DNA of 64,000 nt from Xiphydria camelus (lineage: Eukaryota; Arthropoda; Insecta; Hymenoptera; Xiphydriidae), in contig OY783196.1 of assembly GCA_963678675.1 (NCBI GenBank), positions 2,234,501-2,298,500 on the forward strand. The letters are read 5' to 3'. The notes beneath the pieces were generated by a model that worked only from the letters and a program-made list of their open reading frames with translations, did no database searches and had not been told where the DNA came from. Below, in pieces: positions 50,126 through 63,200 of this stretch. The position numbers and the translations under genes are program-made. Each line of letters starts with the position of its first letter. The first letter of the stretch is position 1.

Positions 50126-53100
50126 CGTCGGAAACGACAGTTTCGGATAACGAAGCGACGAGAAGAACTCTCCTTATCTCTCGTATCCCTCTTGCGACCG
50201 CGGAGCGCCATTTCCCTTCCCACCCCCGCACCACACCCGTCACGCTCGACCGTCCTACAAAGAGCAACGCGGTGCGTTCCGTCGCGCGCGCGGAGAATCG
50301 AATATCGCGCGCGCGTTCCATCAATTAAAAAGGTACGGAGCGAGCGAAAGAGAGAGGACGCGACTCGGCGCGGAAAGTTTCCGGTTAGCGGCGCGCGATC
50401 CGCGTTTCGCTCGGCGCGTCCCTAGGTGCGACGCGCGAAGTCAGCGTTTCATTTGAGAGGCAGGCACGACCAACGGGAACGGACAGGGAGATGAGGAGGG
50501 GGGGAGGCCTCGTTCTCCCATGCACCGACGACGTCCTCCTCCCGTTCCGCCGCCGCTTCTCCTCTTTCTCCATCGCCTCCCACTCGTTACATCGTCCCCC
50601 TTTGCTTCACCCCTTCGCGCTCCCCCCACGCAACGGTCTCACCTAGCTCCCGTCCCCGCCGCGCGAATACCGGTGGAAACGGCATCGCGCGCGGTGTAAC
50701 CGACCCCGAGTAGGTGTTGCGCGAAATGCATCGCGTTTCTCGTTCATTACGACGGCCGCGATTTTTTGCCGAGCGTGCGATTCGGAGGCGTCGAGTTCGT
50801 TCGAACGGAACGCTCGCGTACGAGGCGTTCGTCGCGATTTCTCGATCGACTTTCCCCCCGTTTCGATTCCAGCGTACGAAGAACGACGCCCGCGCGACCC
50901 CTTTTCCCGCTCGAGCACCTGGCTGTCGCGGGGGTGGACGCGCTCCGCCAAGGGGTGAACGAGGCGAGAGAAGAGCTCAATTGTCGAGTCGCGCCGGCCT
51001 TCGTGGCCTATCTCCATCTCGGCGTGGCCCCCGTGACGCAGGCAAACCCCCGAGCGTCCGCGCTACGCCGGAAGATCGCGCTCGCGGCGGAGAGGCGCAC
51101 ACGCGCGTGTCTCTCTCTCTCTCTCTCTCTCCCTCTCTGGAGCCGATCCGTCAAGGTTTTTATTTCGTTTCTCGCGTACGACGCGTTTTGTTTGCGCGCG
51201 TCGTGTCAACCGATCCGCGCACCGCTTCCTGGCGGGATAACTCGGCTCCGACACGCGCGCGCTTCCCGATTCGTTCGCGGACTGTGGTGACGTCACGCGC
51301 GTCAATTCTCTCGTCCGACGGGAGAAAGGGAGCCCGGCGCGCGCGCGAGATTCGGCGACGCCAGCAGCTTTCGCTCTTCCGATGACGGCGTGGATTTTCG
51401 CCGGTGGTTGATGACGCGGCACACGCGGCTGGGTTACGGACGCGGAGGAGAGAGAGAGAGACCCCGAAGACGGCGGCTACCCTGACCCGGTCACTCGGTC
51501 GTTCGGTCGATCGATCTCGAATCCCCTCCGTGCTCGCCGACGACGAACGATACGCGATGCCGATACGTAGGTACGTCCGATCGAAACGCCTCCCGGTTAC
51601 GATTGCGTCTCTTCCTCTCGATTCGCCATTGATACTGAAGTCTCGGCTCTCCCCGCGCGCGTCCCATTCGCGCGCGATCCGACTTTATCGTCTCGCCGTG
51701 ATATCGGACTCATCCGGCCGAGACTGGAAGGAGAGAAACAAGCGACGGGAGCAGGGGCCACCCTGACCCGGTCGGCGGGGTTCGTCAAGGAGGATCGATA
51801 CTCGCTAATCAGATGAAACCACCCCCCTCCGCCACCGTTTGCCGCTCGTACGGGATGACCGTGAACGCGCGTTCGAGATCGTCGTACACGTATATACGTC
51901 GCGCGGGGGCAACGTACTCGGCGTCGCGTCACCCATCGACTTCGCGGGTCAAGTTTCGCCTTCTCCGACGCGACGCGATCGTCGCCGCCGCGTCGACGGA
52001 ACGAAGATTGCGGGCGATCCAGTCGACGGAGTCCGCAAATCTCGGCACGCGCGCCGTTCGCGTCGCGGCGGCCGCGTGACCCTCGAACCGAGCGTCCGTC
52101 GCACATACACACCTACCCCCTCGAATCGGTCAAAGAGAGGGTCGCGGGGTGTTCCTTCCTAGGCGTATTCCGCGAGTCGCCTTCCGGTGATTTAGTGAGA
52201 TCCGATCTATACGGGCGCGGTCCGAGCGTCCGGAGTCGGATCGGTCGGACCATAAATATCAGGTGTTTTTTTTTCTCTCCGCCGGACACACAATGTAACT
52301 CCCCCTTCCCGCCTCGATCGAGAATCGAAACTCGTCGCGTCGCGGGGCTGTACGCGGACGCATTCGTCTTCTCTCTCGGCGGTTCTCCGTCGAGAACTCT
52401 CCCTTTTATCTCTCCTTACTCCAGATTTCACTTCCGCGCCCCCTCCCCCCCCCCTCCGCGTATCCGCATTCTACTATATAGATTTCTTTCGATTTCGCGG
52501 AATTCGAGGGGAGTTTTCCTCATCGTCTGCCGCGTCGCACTTTTCCCTTTTGCGAAAAATCCGAACCGATCACCCTTTCGCTCTCTCTCTCTGCCCCCCC
52601 CCCCCCTTTCTTTCTGCCGGCCGTCGGGTGTCGCGCCGCTTCCCCCTCCCCCGCCGCACGGAACTCGGTCGAATGGTAACGAAGCGATAACCGCGCGCAA
52701 CGCTCGACTCTGGGTTATTACCGCGCGGTTTCTCTCCCCCTCCCTCTCCCCGCAAACCCCCGCGGGACGGTATCGCTCGCGCGCTAACTCGACTACACTT
52801 TTATAGCGCTTCTCGACTTTAGAGGGATAATTTTTATCCGTTAAGCCTCGACGTGCCGGGTGAATCCGCCGCGGCACCCGCACCCTCTCTCTCTCTCTCT
52901 CTCTCCTCTCGGGCGACCCACCCCTCGTAAAATTAAGTCAAACAGCTCCGGGGCGCCTCCACTCGTTTTTCCCGTTGAGAGGCGAGCGACGAGGACGCGC
53001 CGCGAAGGGTGCCGGTGCCGAGGGCGCGGGAAGAAGAGGGACCGCGCTTCGCGGCCGAGGGGGTGGCGATGTCGTTCGAGGCCGGGAACTCGGAAGCGCC

Positions 53101-53780
53101 GTCGTACCTTTCCCGCCGATCGACTTTTCCGTCGACGATGAGGAATTTCGTCGCTGCGCGTTCCGCGCATATAGTCTCGCAAAATCGCGTCACGCGGAGG
53201 AAAGGGGAAGTCCGCTCGTCCTCTCTCTCTCTCTCTCTCTCTCTCGCAGGGACGCCGGCCAGGGGAATTACTTTCGCCGTCGTGCCAGACGATTGAATTC
53301 GTATTCGCTCATGCGCGGGGGGCGGCGTATCGGGAACCGCGCGCGCTCCGTTAAAGACGGATTTGATCGGGTTTCGCGCTCTCCGCAACTCGCTTTCCCC
53401 CTTTTGTTCGATTCCCGCCGTCGCGTATCCGAGTAGAAATTTCGAATCGCACTCGGCTGAGCGTTTGATTCTTTCCACGATTTCTCAGCTAGGCTACACG
53501 CTCCCGGACGATAATTTCGATCGAGATTCGTAGGTGACGCTCGAGCCTATACCGGACGGACGAACCGTGTTTTTGCCGCGTAAGCGAATTGGCTGAGTGA
53601 CGCGACCGAAAATAAACCGTCAAATACTCGTAGCGAAAAGGCCAATAATTTATGCCGTAAATTGATATTGCCGAAGAGAAAATAACGTAAAAGGATAGAT
53701 TTCGCATTGAAACCGAGAGTGTAATTATTCCAGTCCAGGGCACAGGTGGAACTAGAGAAGCGTCAGGCACATTTCTCTGA
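50126..53780. other. GC-rich non-coding DNA with (CT)n tracts
   Basis: No supported gene. CT/TC tracts lie at about 51110-51135, 52580-52595, 52888-52912 and 53220-53247. A C run lies at about 52595-52608. Open frames are long only because stop codons are rare in this composition. Confidence 0.55.
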
Positions 53781-54760
53781 CGTTAGGTAATAGGGACTCA
53801 AGTCAAAAACTATAGTGTTTTCCGGAAAACTGATTTAAAGACATTAGAATAATTCTTGGTGAAAATGTGATTATTACTTTTAGAAGCTCATATTTCGATA
53901 TAAGTATTCATTCTAAACTAGTTTCGAGTCCTGGCAACATTGATATCAAGGGAATACGCATTTACGTGGATTTCGCTCGACTTAGGTACGTCTTTATGAT
54001 GAAATCGTGACTTAAGGTTTCTCGAGCGGTATACAGGGGCTTTTTCCCTGCTAAAAGTCAGTCCACTGAAGTACGGTAACACTCTAAAGTACGTTCTTCG
54101 TGCGATGTGGCAACAACGTTTATCTGTGTGTGTATCTGTGAGTTCAAAAATGGAGCCCAAAACATCTGTTCATGCATCTCCACGTCATGGAACGTTGCCA
54201 CATTGACTTATCAAAGGTTAAATTTGTAAAGAACAATTAACAAAAAAAATAACGGGCTTCTCAATGAACGTGAAAAATTGGTATGGATGATTTTAGTTCA
54301 TTAAACTTGCCGTTCGAAAAATTTCAGAATTCTTTCGCTATTTTTCTCAGCAAATATCGCGGTCTGTCGGTCATAATCCACAAGAACACGTGTTACTCTG
54401 TTATTCAAAAATCTTTGCAACGAGCTTCTTAAGAGACTTGAAAATTTAACGGAATTTTTCTTTTACTTCAATCTACACTGAGAATAAAAAAAGAGATTAA
54501 ATATTATTCCGTTAGAAGGATAATCCGAGTACGAAAGGTAAAATAGATCAAAAATTCTCTTAAAGAAGGTTAAATTTTAAACCCTCTGGAAGGATAATTT
54601 TTCATCTATTCTACCTTTCGTACTCAGATTATCCTTCTCCAACAGAACGATTTTTAATCTTTTTTTTTTTCTCAGCGTACCGAAAATGCAATCATTTTCA
54701 AGCACTTCTCACTATTTTTAGCATAACCCTCGAGAAACCTCAAGTCCCTATCACCTAACG
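53781..54760. mobile_element. Foldback-like element, about 980 bp
   Basis: The left end is CGTTAGGTAATAGGGACTCA. The right end, read on the other strand, is CGTTAGGTGATAGGGACTTG. About 22-24 bases match. The interior is AT-rich against a GC-rich surround and has no clear coding segment. It contains a nested MITE (54474-54679). The superfamily is not identified. Confidence 0.65.
54474..54679. mobile_element. Tc1/mariner-like MITE (TA duplication) nested in the foldback element
   Basis: The left end is TA-CACTGAGAATAAAAAAAG and the right end CTCAGCG-TA. Imperfect arms extend about 75 bp and include GGATAATCCGAGTACGAAAG and its complement near 54614. The length (206 bp), the TA borders and the CACTGAG terminus fit a mariner-derived MITE. 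Confidence 0.65.
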
Positions 54761-55619
54761 CAAGAGATTTCTCCTTGGGAAGCGACCGTCGGCGCGAGTG
54801 ACGTCGTTAGCGGTCGCGCATCGAAAACGCAAGCGCGCGCGTGAGCGACTCGCCGCGACGATCGCGTTAGCCACCCCGCGATGGGGGATCGCAAACCGTG
54901 CGCGATCGATGTACGGCGAAACGCCCTTTTTCGCGCGGCGGGTATCCCTTCGAAGGGGACGTGCATTCTCGCGCGCGCGCGCGCGCGCGCGCGCGAAGAG
55001 AAGTGACGACCCCCGAGGGGTACGTTCCGCGCGCCGCACTGTCGCTCTCGTCCACGGGGTTAAGTTATACGGGGAACCAGTTATACGGTTCGCGCGCCGC
55101 GGCCACCGAGAGAGAGAGAGAGAGGAAGAGCGTGAGGCGCCAGGCGCCTGTAGCCCCGCCTATACCCGCGATACAACACCCACCGCGTTATTATCGTCAC
55201 GGCCATTCGCGTCCCGTTCCACCTGCCGCGCCGCCGCGGCCTCGCGACGAATCCGAGAGCCGCGGGGAATGGGATCCTCCGCGTCGACCGGGACGATCGA
55301 ATTGCCGGACAACCGGGCGCGCGCGCGCGCGCTTCGCATCGATCCGCGGGACGCGTGCCAATTCCGCGCGAGACTTCTTTCGCTGATCTCTCTCTCCCTC
55401 TCTGTCTCTCTCTCACTCTCTCTCTCTTTTAAACGCAGGATTAGGGCTGCGGTTGTCACCGGGCCGTAGTTTTATTGATCCTCCTCCTATTTGTGTTTAT
55501 TCTTATTGTATCGTTGCTTCGGTATTTTCTTTTACCTTTGTATCATTAGGTATTATTATCTTTACAGTGGTTTAAGGATTCTGTGTTACTCTCGTTAACT
55601 CTCTCTCTCTCACAATCAG
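54761..55619. other. GC-rich DNA with (CG)n, (GA)n and (CT)n tracts
   Basis: An alternating CG tract lies at about 54968-54995, GA at about 55108-55124 and CT at about 55386-55430. The CT tract sits before the retrotransposon fragment. No gene is seen. Confidence 0.55.
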
Positions 55620-56676
55620 TAGGACACTGTCCTGGAATGATCATTTCTCTGAGGTTGTCGCAGGCGTACGCACGGATGCTTCGCTCTTTCAGTTGAAGAG
55701 AAATCGTGATTTCCCGCCTGTCAACCTCCTTAAGCAGCTTGTCGCGGCTCTCGTTTTTTCGCATACGGATTACTGCAGTGGTGCGTTGTTCGGCGATATT
55801 ACTAATGAGCAAATTATTAGGGTTCGGAGGGCCGTAAATAGGTAGATATGTGTATCCGATTTATTTTGGGTGTTCGTCGGGATGAGCACATCACGCCTTA
55901 TCTTCGCAGCCTTCGTTGGCCGGATTTCAGTAGGCGGCGCTTCTCGGCTCTCTGTTTTTCTCTGTACGTTCCTCAAAAATCCTTCGCCGTCACCGCTTCG
56001 ACTCTTTGGAACTCGCTCCCGCGGCTGATATCGCAGAGAGTCGAGAGAGCCTGTTCCTGCTTTTCGAAAAAGGCTTTTTCACTGGTCGTTTTGCGCGAGG
56101 TCTGGTTAGTTCTGGTCCATGGTGCTTTATCTTTTCTGGTTAGTTCTCGTTTTCGTTGACTATTTCTTACTCAATTCAACTCTCTACTCAGCTCACTCGC
56201 GTTACTCGCGTTACTTGCTCTATCTATTTGTTTTATTTGATTTCGCTTTTCTTACTTCATTTACCTACTTATTTGCGTTACTCTACTTGGTTACCTCGAT
56301 CACTTATTTTTTGCTATATTTTTGTGTGTCTCTTCGTAAGCCCTCAGAGAGGGATTATTTTATTATTATTATAGGGAGTCTACTTCTGTACCAATTTTCA
56401 AGAGAAGGCTCCTCAACTGGTTATTGACCGAGGACTAGTTTATTCTCCCCCTCAGCTATCATCATCATTATTACCATTCCCTTCATCGTCGTCTTCTTTA
56501 GTACCTATTACAATTTGTTCCGGTTACTTTATTATTACTGTTTCTTATTATTAATTTTTATTACTAGATATTATTGATCATGCTACTTCGTTATTATTAT
56601 TTCAGTTCCTTTATATTTTATCTTTTCTTCGTCTTTCGTATCTCTCCTTGTCAGCTCTCAGAGGGCATGCCCCTAG
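55620..56676 (+). mobile_element. 5'-truncated non-LTR retrotransposon (LINE), reverse transcriptase C-terminus
   Basis: Two adjoining frames show the C-terminal thumb region of a non-LTR reverse transcriptase. The first has LSWNDHFSEVV, then LLKQLVAALVFSHTDYCSGA up to a stop near 55842. The second begins CIRFILGVRRDEHITPYLRS and includes FAVTASTLWNSLPRL. A frame change and stops make it dead. A T-rich 3' UTR follows and ends GCTCTCAGAGGGCATGCCCC-TA at about 56676. The same 3' end recurs, inverted, at 59758, 60016 and 63734. The jockey/CR1-like clade cannot be settled from this fragment. Confidence 0.75.
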
Positions 56677-56679
56677 AAC

Positions 56680-57258
56680 TTAACCCTTCGTTGCTCACGT
56701 GGGGTGTAGGCGACACCCCAGCCTCCTTTTTTTTGCATGCCACGCCTAGAGTTTTTTTTTTTTCGAAGTTGGCACTTTCAGTACATTTCGAGAACATATC
56801 ATTAAAGAATTTGACACCAAAAGCGCAAGACACAACCGATTTGCTTATCCGACAGAACGCTGCAAAGTGTTAAACAGTGATTTTTAACAATCTGTAATTA
56901 ACTTAATATTTAATGTTATTCCAATTTGTTAATTTGTCCTTCGTTAATAAAACGAGAGTATGATAACTATCCTCAGTCTATTATTTATACTATTTTTTAA
57001 TAAAAATCGGCACGGAGATCTGAGCGTCTGAAAACCGAGACTTCGAGTTTTCTTTTCAATTAGAAAATTACGAAATTTATTTATTTTTTTAATGTTGAGA
57101 TCATCAGGCAATATCTCAAGCTTTAAAATAAAAAAAAAAAAAGTATTAAAAAAATTGCAATTTTTCATTAAGAAAACGTTAATTTTTAACTGGGGTGTAG
57201 GGTACACCCCAGGCGAGCTCTTACGTTTCAAAAACCCACGTGAGTAACGAAGGGTTAA
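56680..57258. mobile_element. piggyBac-like MITE, 579 bp, TTAA borders
   Basis: TTAA lies at both ends. The termini CCCTTCGTTGCTCACGTGGG and its complement have one mismatch in about 20. Subterminal palindromes GGGGTGTAGGCGACACCCC (left) and GGGTGTAGGGTACACCCC (right) repeat the layout of the 1202-1502 element. It is AT-rich and non-coding. It begins a few bases after the LINE 3' end. Confidence 0.8.
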
Positions 57259-57435
57259 TAAATGCTATTCTATTCTATTCCATTCTCTCTCGGCCTCGGA
57301 CGAGTTCCACGAAACGCGTTAGAATCCCGCGCGCGATATCCGGCTCCCGAAATTCGCCTATATATCGTCCGTCGTGTGCGTTGCGCGATTCAATGTCTCG
57401 GCAATGATTTACAGACGCGCGCGCTTGAATCCAGA

Positions 57436-57469
<34 letters not shown>

Positions 57470-59506
57470 TGGGAGAGATACGAATCTATACATCACATCG
57501 ACCAGCGTATCCGTCGTTCGAGCGAACGAGCGCGAGAGGTACCTATACGATCGCGCGGCCGTTGTGCGCGCCGTATGCGAACGGTCGAGAGGGAACGGCG
57601 CGCGGCGGGACGCGAAGAAAGCGCGTGTACGTACGAGCGCGTCACCCCCTCCGCTCGCGCGCGCGAAGCTTCTTAGCATTTTTATGTCGAGCTGCCGCTG
57701 ACAGTTTATTTTATTACATCGGCCGGCCAACTGCCCGCTGTCCGTATATCGCGCGGCGAGATTTGCAGCGATCGCGCCACCGACAGAGAGCCAGCCGCGC
57801 GCGCGTCTCTCACTCTACACGAATATCGATGCGCGGAACCTTCGTTTCCGGCGAGTCGAACTCGGGGAATCGTCCGCGTCCTTCCCGATGATCCGCGGCC
57901 GTAAAATAAGATTCGCAAACGCGCGCAGCTTCTTCCCGTGGTCCGGCACCCCACGCGCGCTGCACCACCACCACCACCAGCAGCAGCAGCGATCGCGCGG
58001 GCTCGCATACACGATTAGCATGACAACGCGGCGCGCGGGGGTGGCCGATAGTTTGTTACTCGAGGGCGAAGGCCGGATCGGGGCGTAGGGTGGACGGCTG
58101 TCGGCCGGTATTTTTTATCTGGTCACGGTCAACTGGCTTACCGGCCCTCCCGCCCATTATTAGCGCAGCGCGCTCGTTTCTCGGGCCGCGTCCGTGTGTG
58201 CGCGCCGCGCGATCACCCCCCCCCCATCCTCAGTGTCCGCTCAGCGTCGCCGTGGCTCGCGGTGGTGGTCGAGGAGGGTGGACCGTAGCAGTCCCCCCCT
58301 CCCGGAGGTTTTATCTTTTTAGTATTATTGCGAACGGTGGCCGCTGCGGGCTCCCGCGTGGGTGATCGTTTCGGCGAAGCGGAGAGAGCGCGATGCGCCG
58401 AGGCGAGCTGCGGGAATTTCAGGGTGGTGCAAGCGTCGCACCCCGAAGGCTTCCGCGATCATCTCGCTTCGGTCTCTCGGGTGTCCCTGCCGACTGGACG
58501 CGCCGCCCTTCCCGCGCGCGATCGAGCGCGTCGCCGAGTTTGAAAAAAAGAAAAGGAAAAGCGGGGGGGGGGGAGAGAAAACAGTGGCGACGCGACGCGA
58601 ACGGCACGGCGGGGGGACGGACGAGGTGGAATACCGTTAGGCGCGTTCGGGTATTCAATATCGACGCGATCCGACGGCGCGGTGCGTAGACGAACGCGGG
58701 GCGCGTAACTCAACGATGTTCGGGATGGCGGGAGAGAGAGAGAGAGAGCGAGAGCGGGCCTCCATAAAGATAGCGCGCGCACCGACGTTGGATGGTCTCC
58801 GCCGGGAGAGAGAGGACGAAAGATCGGACACCCCGAGGCGAATACATAGTATCCTACTCCGCGTCGATCGCGACGGGCCCGCTCGCCGCCGTTGACCGAT
58901 CGCCGCTGAATGTCCTCCCGATCTCGTTGTTCGCGCAGCGGAGGAGAATCGCGCGAGCTACGCGCGTATCCTGAAAATCTGGCCCCAGCGGCGCGATCGA
59001 TTCGAGAGAGACGAACGCGCGCGGCGGAAAGGAAAACGTTCCCGGCGTTTTATGGGTGTCGATGATGTCACAGATTCGGGCCGTAAAAGAAAATTTAGTG
59101 GGGCGCGCGAGTCTCCCGTCCATCGCGATATACGCGCGCGCGATACGTTCGTCCCCGTCCCCCTCTTCGCGCTCCCCCTCCCCCGCCGGGCGGTCCCGCG
59201 GGCCGATCGGGAATACGCGGGAATTTACGCGCGGCGCGGGACCCCGCCGCGCCCCGAACGAGGTTAAGCGCGGGAGCAGCGAGAAGCCCGCGCGATGCCC
59301 GCGCCGAACGAAGAGTCGAAGCCCCGGCGTGTGTGTCGCGGGCGCCGATGGATGTGCATCCTTCTATCGGATCGCGCCGTGTGTCAATGGCACACGGGGT
59401 CGAGAGTGTAACGGGATCGCACACTGTTGGAACGCGCGGAGACGATTTGCGATTTTCGCGAGAGAGAGAAGAAGAAGAAGAAAAAGAAGAAGCATTTGTT
59501 TGGCCC
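57259..59506. other. GC-rich non-coding DNA with (GA)n tracts and CAC/CAG run
   Basis: GA tracts lie at about 57438-57468 and 58732-58750. A CAC-then-CAG run lies at about 57963-57990. A G run lies at about 58563-58572. A short open frame over the CAC/CAG run reads His5-Gln4 but has no other coding signal. No gene supported. Confidence 0.55.
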
Positions 59507-59757
59507 TACACGGAGAGAATTTTAAAGGAAAAATTACCCATCATGCAGGCTAATCCTGCATCATAGTGATGTTTCACTGAGAATTTACCCTGCAACACAG
59601 AGTGTAAAGATATAATAACGTTTTCTATAAAATATCATTACGCGTAGAGGATTATTTTCCTATCACCGCGATAAATGCTCAGTGAAACATCACTATGATG
59701 CAGGGTTAGCCTGCATATATTGATGGGTAATTTTCCCTTTAAAATTCTCTCCGTGTA
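59507..59757. mobile_element. Mariner-like MITE with about 80-bp inverted repeats, TA borders
   Basis: A 251-bp element. The left end is TACACGGAGAGAATTTTAAA and the right end its exact complement. The arms run about 80 bases to TTTCACTGAG/CTCAGTGAAA, with a few differences. TA at each border indicates mariner-type insertion. The host site reads GGCCC-TA-GGGC, matching the conserved end of the LINE family next to it, so it probably jumped into the LINE terminus. Confidence 0.8.
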
Positions 59758-60015
59758 GGGCAAGTTCTCTAAGAGCCTCTATAGAGAAAGGTATAGCAAG
59801 AACAGATAAGTATAATGATAAACGTAATAATAAAGTGGAATAACTAAATAGCAGTGATATATAACTAAATAATAATAATGAAAAGAATAATTGAAATAAC
59901 TAGTAATCATAAAGTGGAGTAACTAAATAGCAGTGATATAACTAAATAATAATAATAAGAAGAAGAATAATTGAAATAACTTGAATTGAGAGAGAGAAGA
60001 AGCGTTTATTGTGCT
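59758..60015 (-). mobile_element. LINE 3' end fragment with internal tandem duplication
   Basis: On the minus strand this ends with the same GAGGGC...GCCCTA type terminus as the copy at 56676. The A-rich plus strand contains GGAATAACTAAATAGCAGTG (about 59837) and again GGAGTAACTAAATAGCAGTG (about 59915), a tandem duplication of about 78 bp. No reverse transcriptase sequence remains. Confidence 0.6.
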
Positions 60016-60191
60016 CTAGGGCAAGCCCTCTAAGAGCACATAAAGAAAGGTACAAAAAATATGATATAGTAAGAATAAGGTGTTAAGATAAATAAGAAGA
60101 GTAACCGCAAATAAGTAGGTAACAAAAATAAGAAAAGCAAAATAAAGTAAATAGATAGAGCAAGTAAGCAGATAGCGCAAGTAAGCTAAAG

Positions 60192-60222
<31 letters not shown>

Positions 60223-60225
60223 GGG
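60016..60225 (-). mobile_element. Second LINE 3' end fragment, ending in a (GA)n tract
   Basis: CTAGGGCAAGCCCTCTAAGA at 60015 repeats the start of the previous fragment. The following A-rich DNA matches the complement of the LINE 3' UTR at 56180-56340 (for example GTAAATAGATAGAGCAAGTA). It stops at a (GA)n tract at about 60196-60222. Confidence 0.65.
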
Positions 60226-63200
60226 AGATTGGCGTCGCCCGCGCGCCTAAAAAATATGCGCGGCACGCGAGATACGAATCGCGAGCCCGTCAATTTTCTC
60301 CGCGACAGATTCGTCATCTCTCCTCGCGGGGTCGAGGGGTTGGAAATTGTTTAAAATAGACCGTTGAGGGCATTTAAACGATCCCCAGGCGCGCTTTTCG
60401 GAGGAGGGGAAGCGACTGCGGAGCGAATCGAATTTTCAGTCGCGTCCTTCCACGCGGAGCCGCCGCGCGTGTCGCGCCGTCGGAAGGGGATCCCGATACG
60501 CGACGAGGGTCGAGGCGGCTCGCGCGCGCGGGAGAGCGAGAAGCGAGAAACACACCGGTTCTCTCCACCCTTAACGAGACTAATACGCTCGTCACGCGTC
60601 GAGACCGAGCCACCGCGCTATTAACGTCGCGCCGACGGACGGACGCGAGACTGTCGAACGTCACGTTGACGCGTGTCGCGCGCGCGCGCGCGGGAGAGCC
60701 GCCCGGAGGGACGAGTGGATTTTCGCACGATCGCGCGCCCGAATTCGATTTCCTCATATATATATATATGTATTTTCTTTTGTCGCAGATTCGACAAATC
60801 TCGACAAAATTATGCGCCCCGTATTTTTACACGTTTCATTTCCGCTTCTATCCGAGAGAGCTGGAAAACGATATTTTGGAACTTAGTTGCGTTATCGCCT
60901 CGTGCGCCTGTTTCTCTCGCACTCGTTGCTCGACACAAGCGCGTCGATGACTCTGCGACGTTGTAGAGAGAACAATATTATTGTCTCGGACATCTTCTCT
61001 TTCGCGTGAAAATCCGATATGTGTACAGATTGCGAATTGAATTCAAGAATATGAATATTTTTCCACGCGAAGACCGAATTCCCTTCAGAGCACAGTGGCG
61101 CGCGCGCGCGTAGATTAATTTTCTCGCGACGAGATATCGGAACGGTTGAATGTGCGACGTCCAGCTCGACTCTCGGCGTTGCGCGATGCCGCTGGCACGC
61201 CAGCCGTCTCCTTCGCTCGTCCTTTCGTCGGGGAGCGCTACATAGTGTCCCGGCGAGTTTCTCGCGCGCGAGGAATCGCCAATATCGACGTGGGGCATAA
61301 ATGTTTTACATGCAATAAGGCGTCCGTCCCGGCTGGACGGAACTGCCCGCAGCCCAATTTTATTGCTCGCCGCTCGCTCGCGGTTGGGTTTTCGGCGGCG
61401 AGGGGCCGCGGGGGTGCGAGGTGTAAAAAAACGCATTCGCGTTGACGCGCCGCGCGAGATTCTAATCGCGTACGCTCTCGGTGACCAGTAGCCCCACGAT
61501 CGTCACGACGGACTCGCGCGAAATGCGACGGGGTCGTTCGTTTTTCTTCCTCGCGCAACGCTCGCCGAGAGAGAGAGAGAGAGAGAAGAAATGCGAATTA
61601 AATGTCGCACGGATATACCTACGTACGCATCTCAGGTACCGCGCGCGCGACCGCGTATGATTTATGGCGGTCAGTTTATTGAAACGGTCGCGGACTCGAC
61701 CTGGCCCCCCACTCCCGACGCGTTTCGCCGCTCGCGAACCGGTGTTGTCTCTCCCGCCGAAATCTTTGATATTCCATTTAATATCTCGGCCCTTCGGTGG
61801 TGGCGGCGGGGCGGGGCGGCGCGGGGTCGGCGCTACGCGCTAGCGCCGACCGTTCCGCCGCGCTCCTCGCCGCTGTACATAAATCAAACGAGAGATATTG
61901 GCCGTTTTTGCCGCGCGCGCGCGGGCGAGGGCGAGACGCGCCTCCGGTGTGGGGACTATAATTGTTTTTACGGATTATAAATTTTACCTTTTTTTTTCCT
62001 ACCCCCCGCGCGCGTTGCACTCTCAGCCACTCCTCGACCGCCTTTCCGCTCCGGTGCGCGTCCCGCCCGCCGCTTCCAATTGACCGTTCGCGGCGAGAAG
62101 CCGATATTTTCGTCGAGTCGCGCGGAGCGCAATTGTCCTCCTCCTCCTCCTCCTCCTCCTCGTCGTAGCCGTGATACAGTGTGCCGCTCAGTCGAGAGTT
62201 CAGGGGTTAAGAAGAGATTTTGGGGTCGCGTTAATTAATACCGCGCCGCCACCCCAGCGCGCCGCGACACTCGACGCGCCGCGCGCGCGGGTACCGACTG
62301 TAACTAAGCCGCCATTAATTCACATCAACGTCTTCCTATCGCGCGGGCTGGGTGACTTGCGGTCCTTGTTGCCGAACGGAGATAAGTGAATGGATATAAG
62401 CGCGCGCGGGGAGCGAAATATTCGCGCGGCGCGCTGCTCCTCCGGCGATCCGAAAACGCGCGCGAGTTTCAGAATTCGTATAACTCCTGTCCCCGCTCTT
62501 CTCTCCTCTCCTCGCCGCGCGCGCGCGAATCGTTTCGATCGAGGATAAGCGGCGTTGGCGTTCGACGGGGCATATCCCTCGAGGGTGCCGAAGAATATAC
62601 GTATACCCGCGGCGTCGGGTAGACGCGGTAGATATTTCCCGTTGGTTAGACCGATCATTGTCGCGGTAACGAGCCGGCTATCGACAGATTTCTCTCTCTC
62701 TCTCTCTCTCTCTCGCTCTCTGTCGCGCGCGCGCGCACGGACGCCCGCTCGCTCTCTCCTTCCCGCCGCTACCGCGCGTACCTAGGTGTTGGTGCGGTTG
62801 TGGGTGATCAGGCGCGACGTAGGGTTGACCACGGGATTCGCTCTCGACCGCTGTGTGCGACGACGGTGTTACCGCGTTACGACGGGGGCCACATACTAAT
62901 GGGGCATTACCTTAACGCCCTCTATCCCGACTCTCGTTCGGTTAGTTACTCCTCGGGGACGCGAAAGAAAGAAAGAAAGGTGGGGGAGAGAGAGAGAGAG
63001 AGATCTCCCTGGCACCCTTCGATAAAAGAGAAAGGAAGAGAGAGCGGTCCCTCGTTCCGACGGGAGCCGACATCGATGCCTTTCCCGAACGATTCCTCTT
63101 TCGCGGTTCTCCGTACGCTCGTTATCGTTCTTTATCGTCGCGACTCGAAAGGTACACACACACTATAATTCCGAGTAGCTTGGAATAATTCTCACTTCCG

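Noticed and set aside
54798..55469. 223-codon open frame on plus
   Set aside because: It spans (CG)n, (GA)n and (CT)n tracts; the product is low-complexity and overlaps open frames on the other strand.
57888..58088. Open frame with His5-Gln4 run
   Set aside because: The run comes from a CAC/CAG microsatellite. Flanking residues show no family and no splice signals were found.
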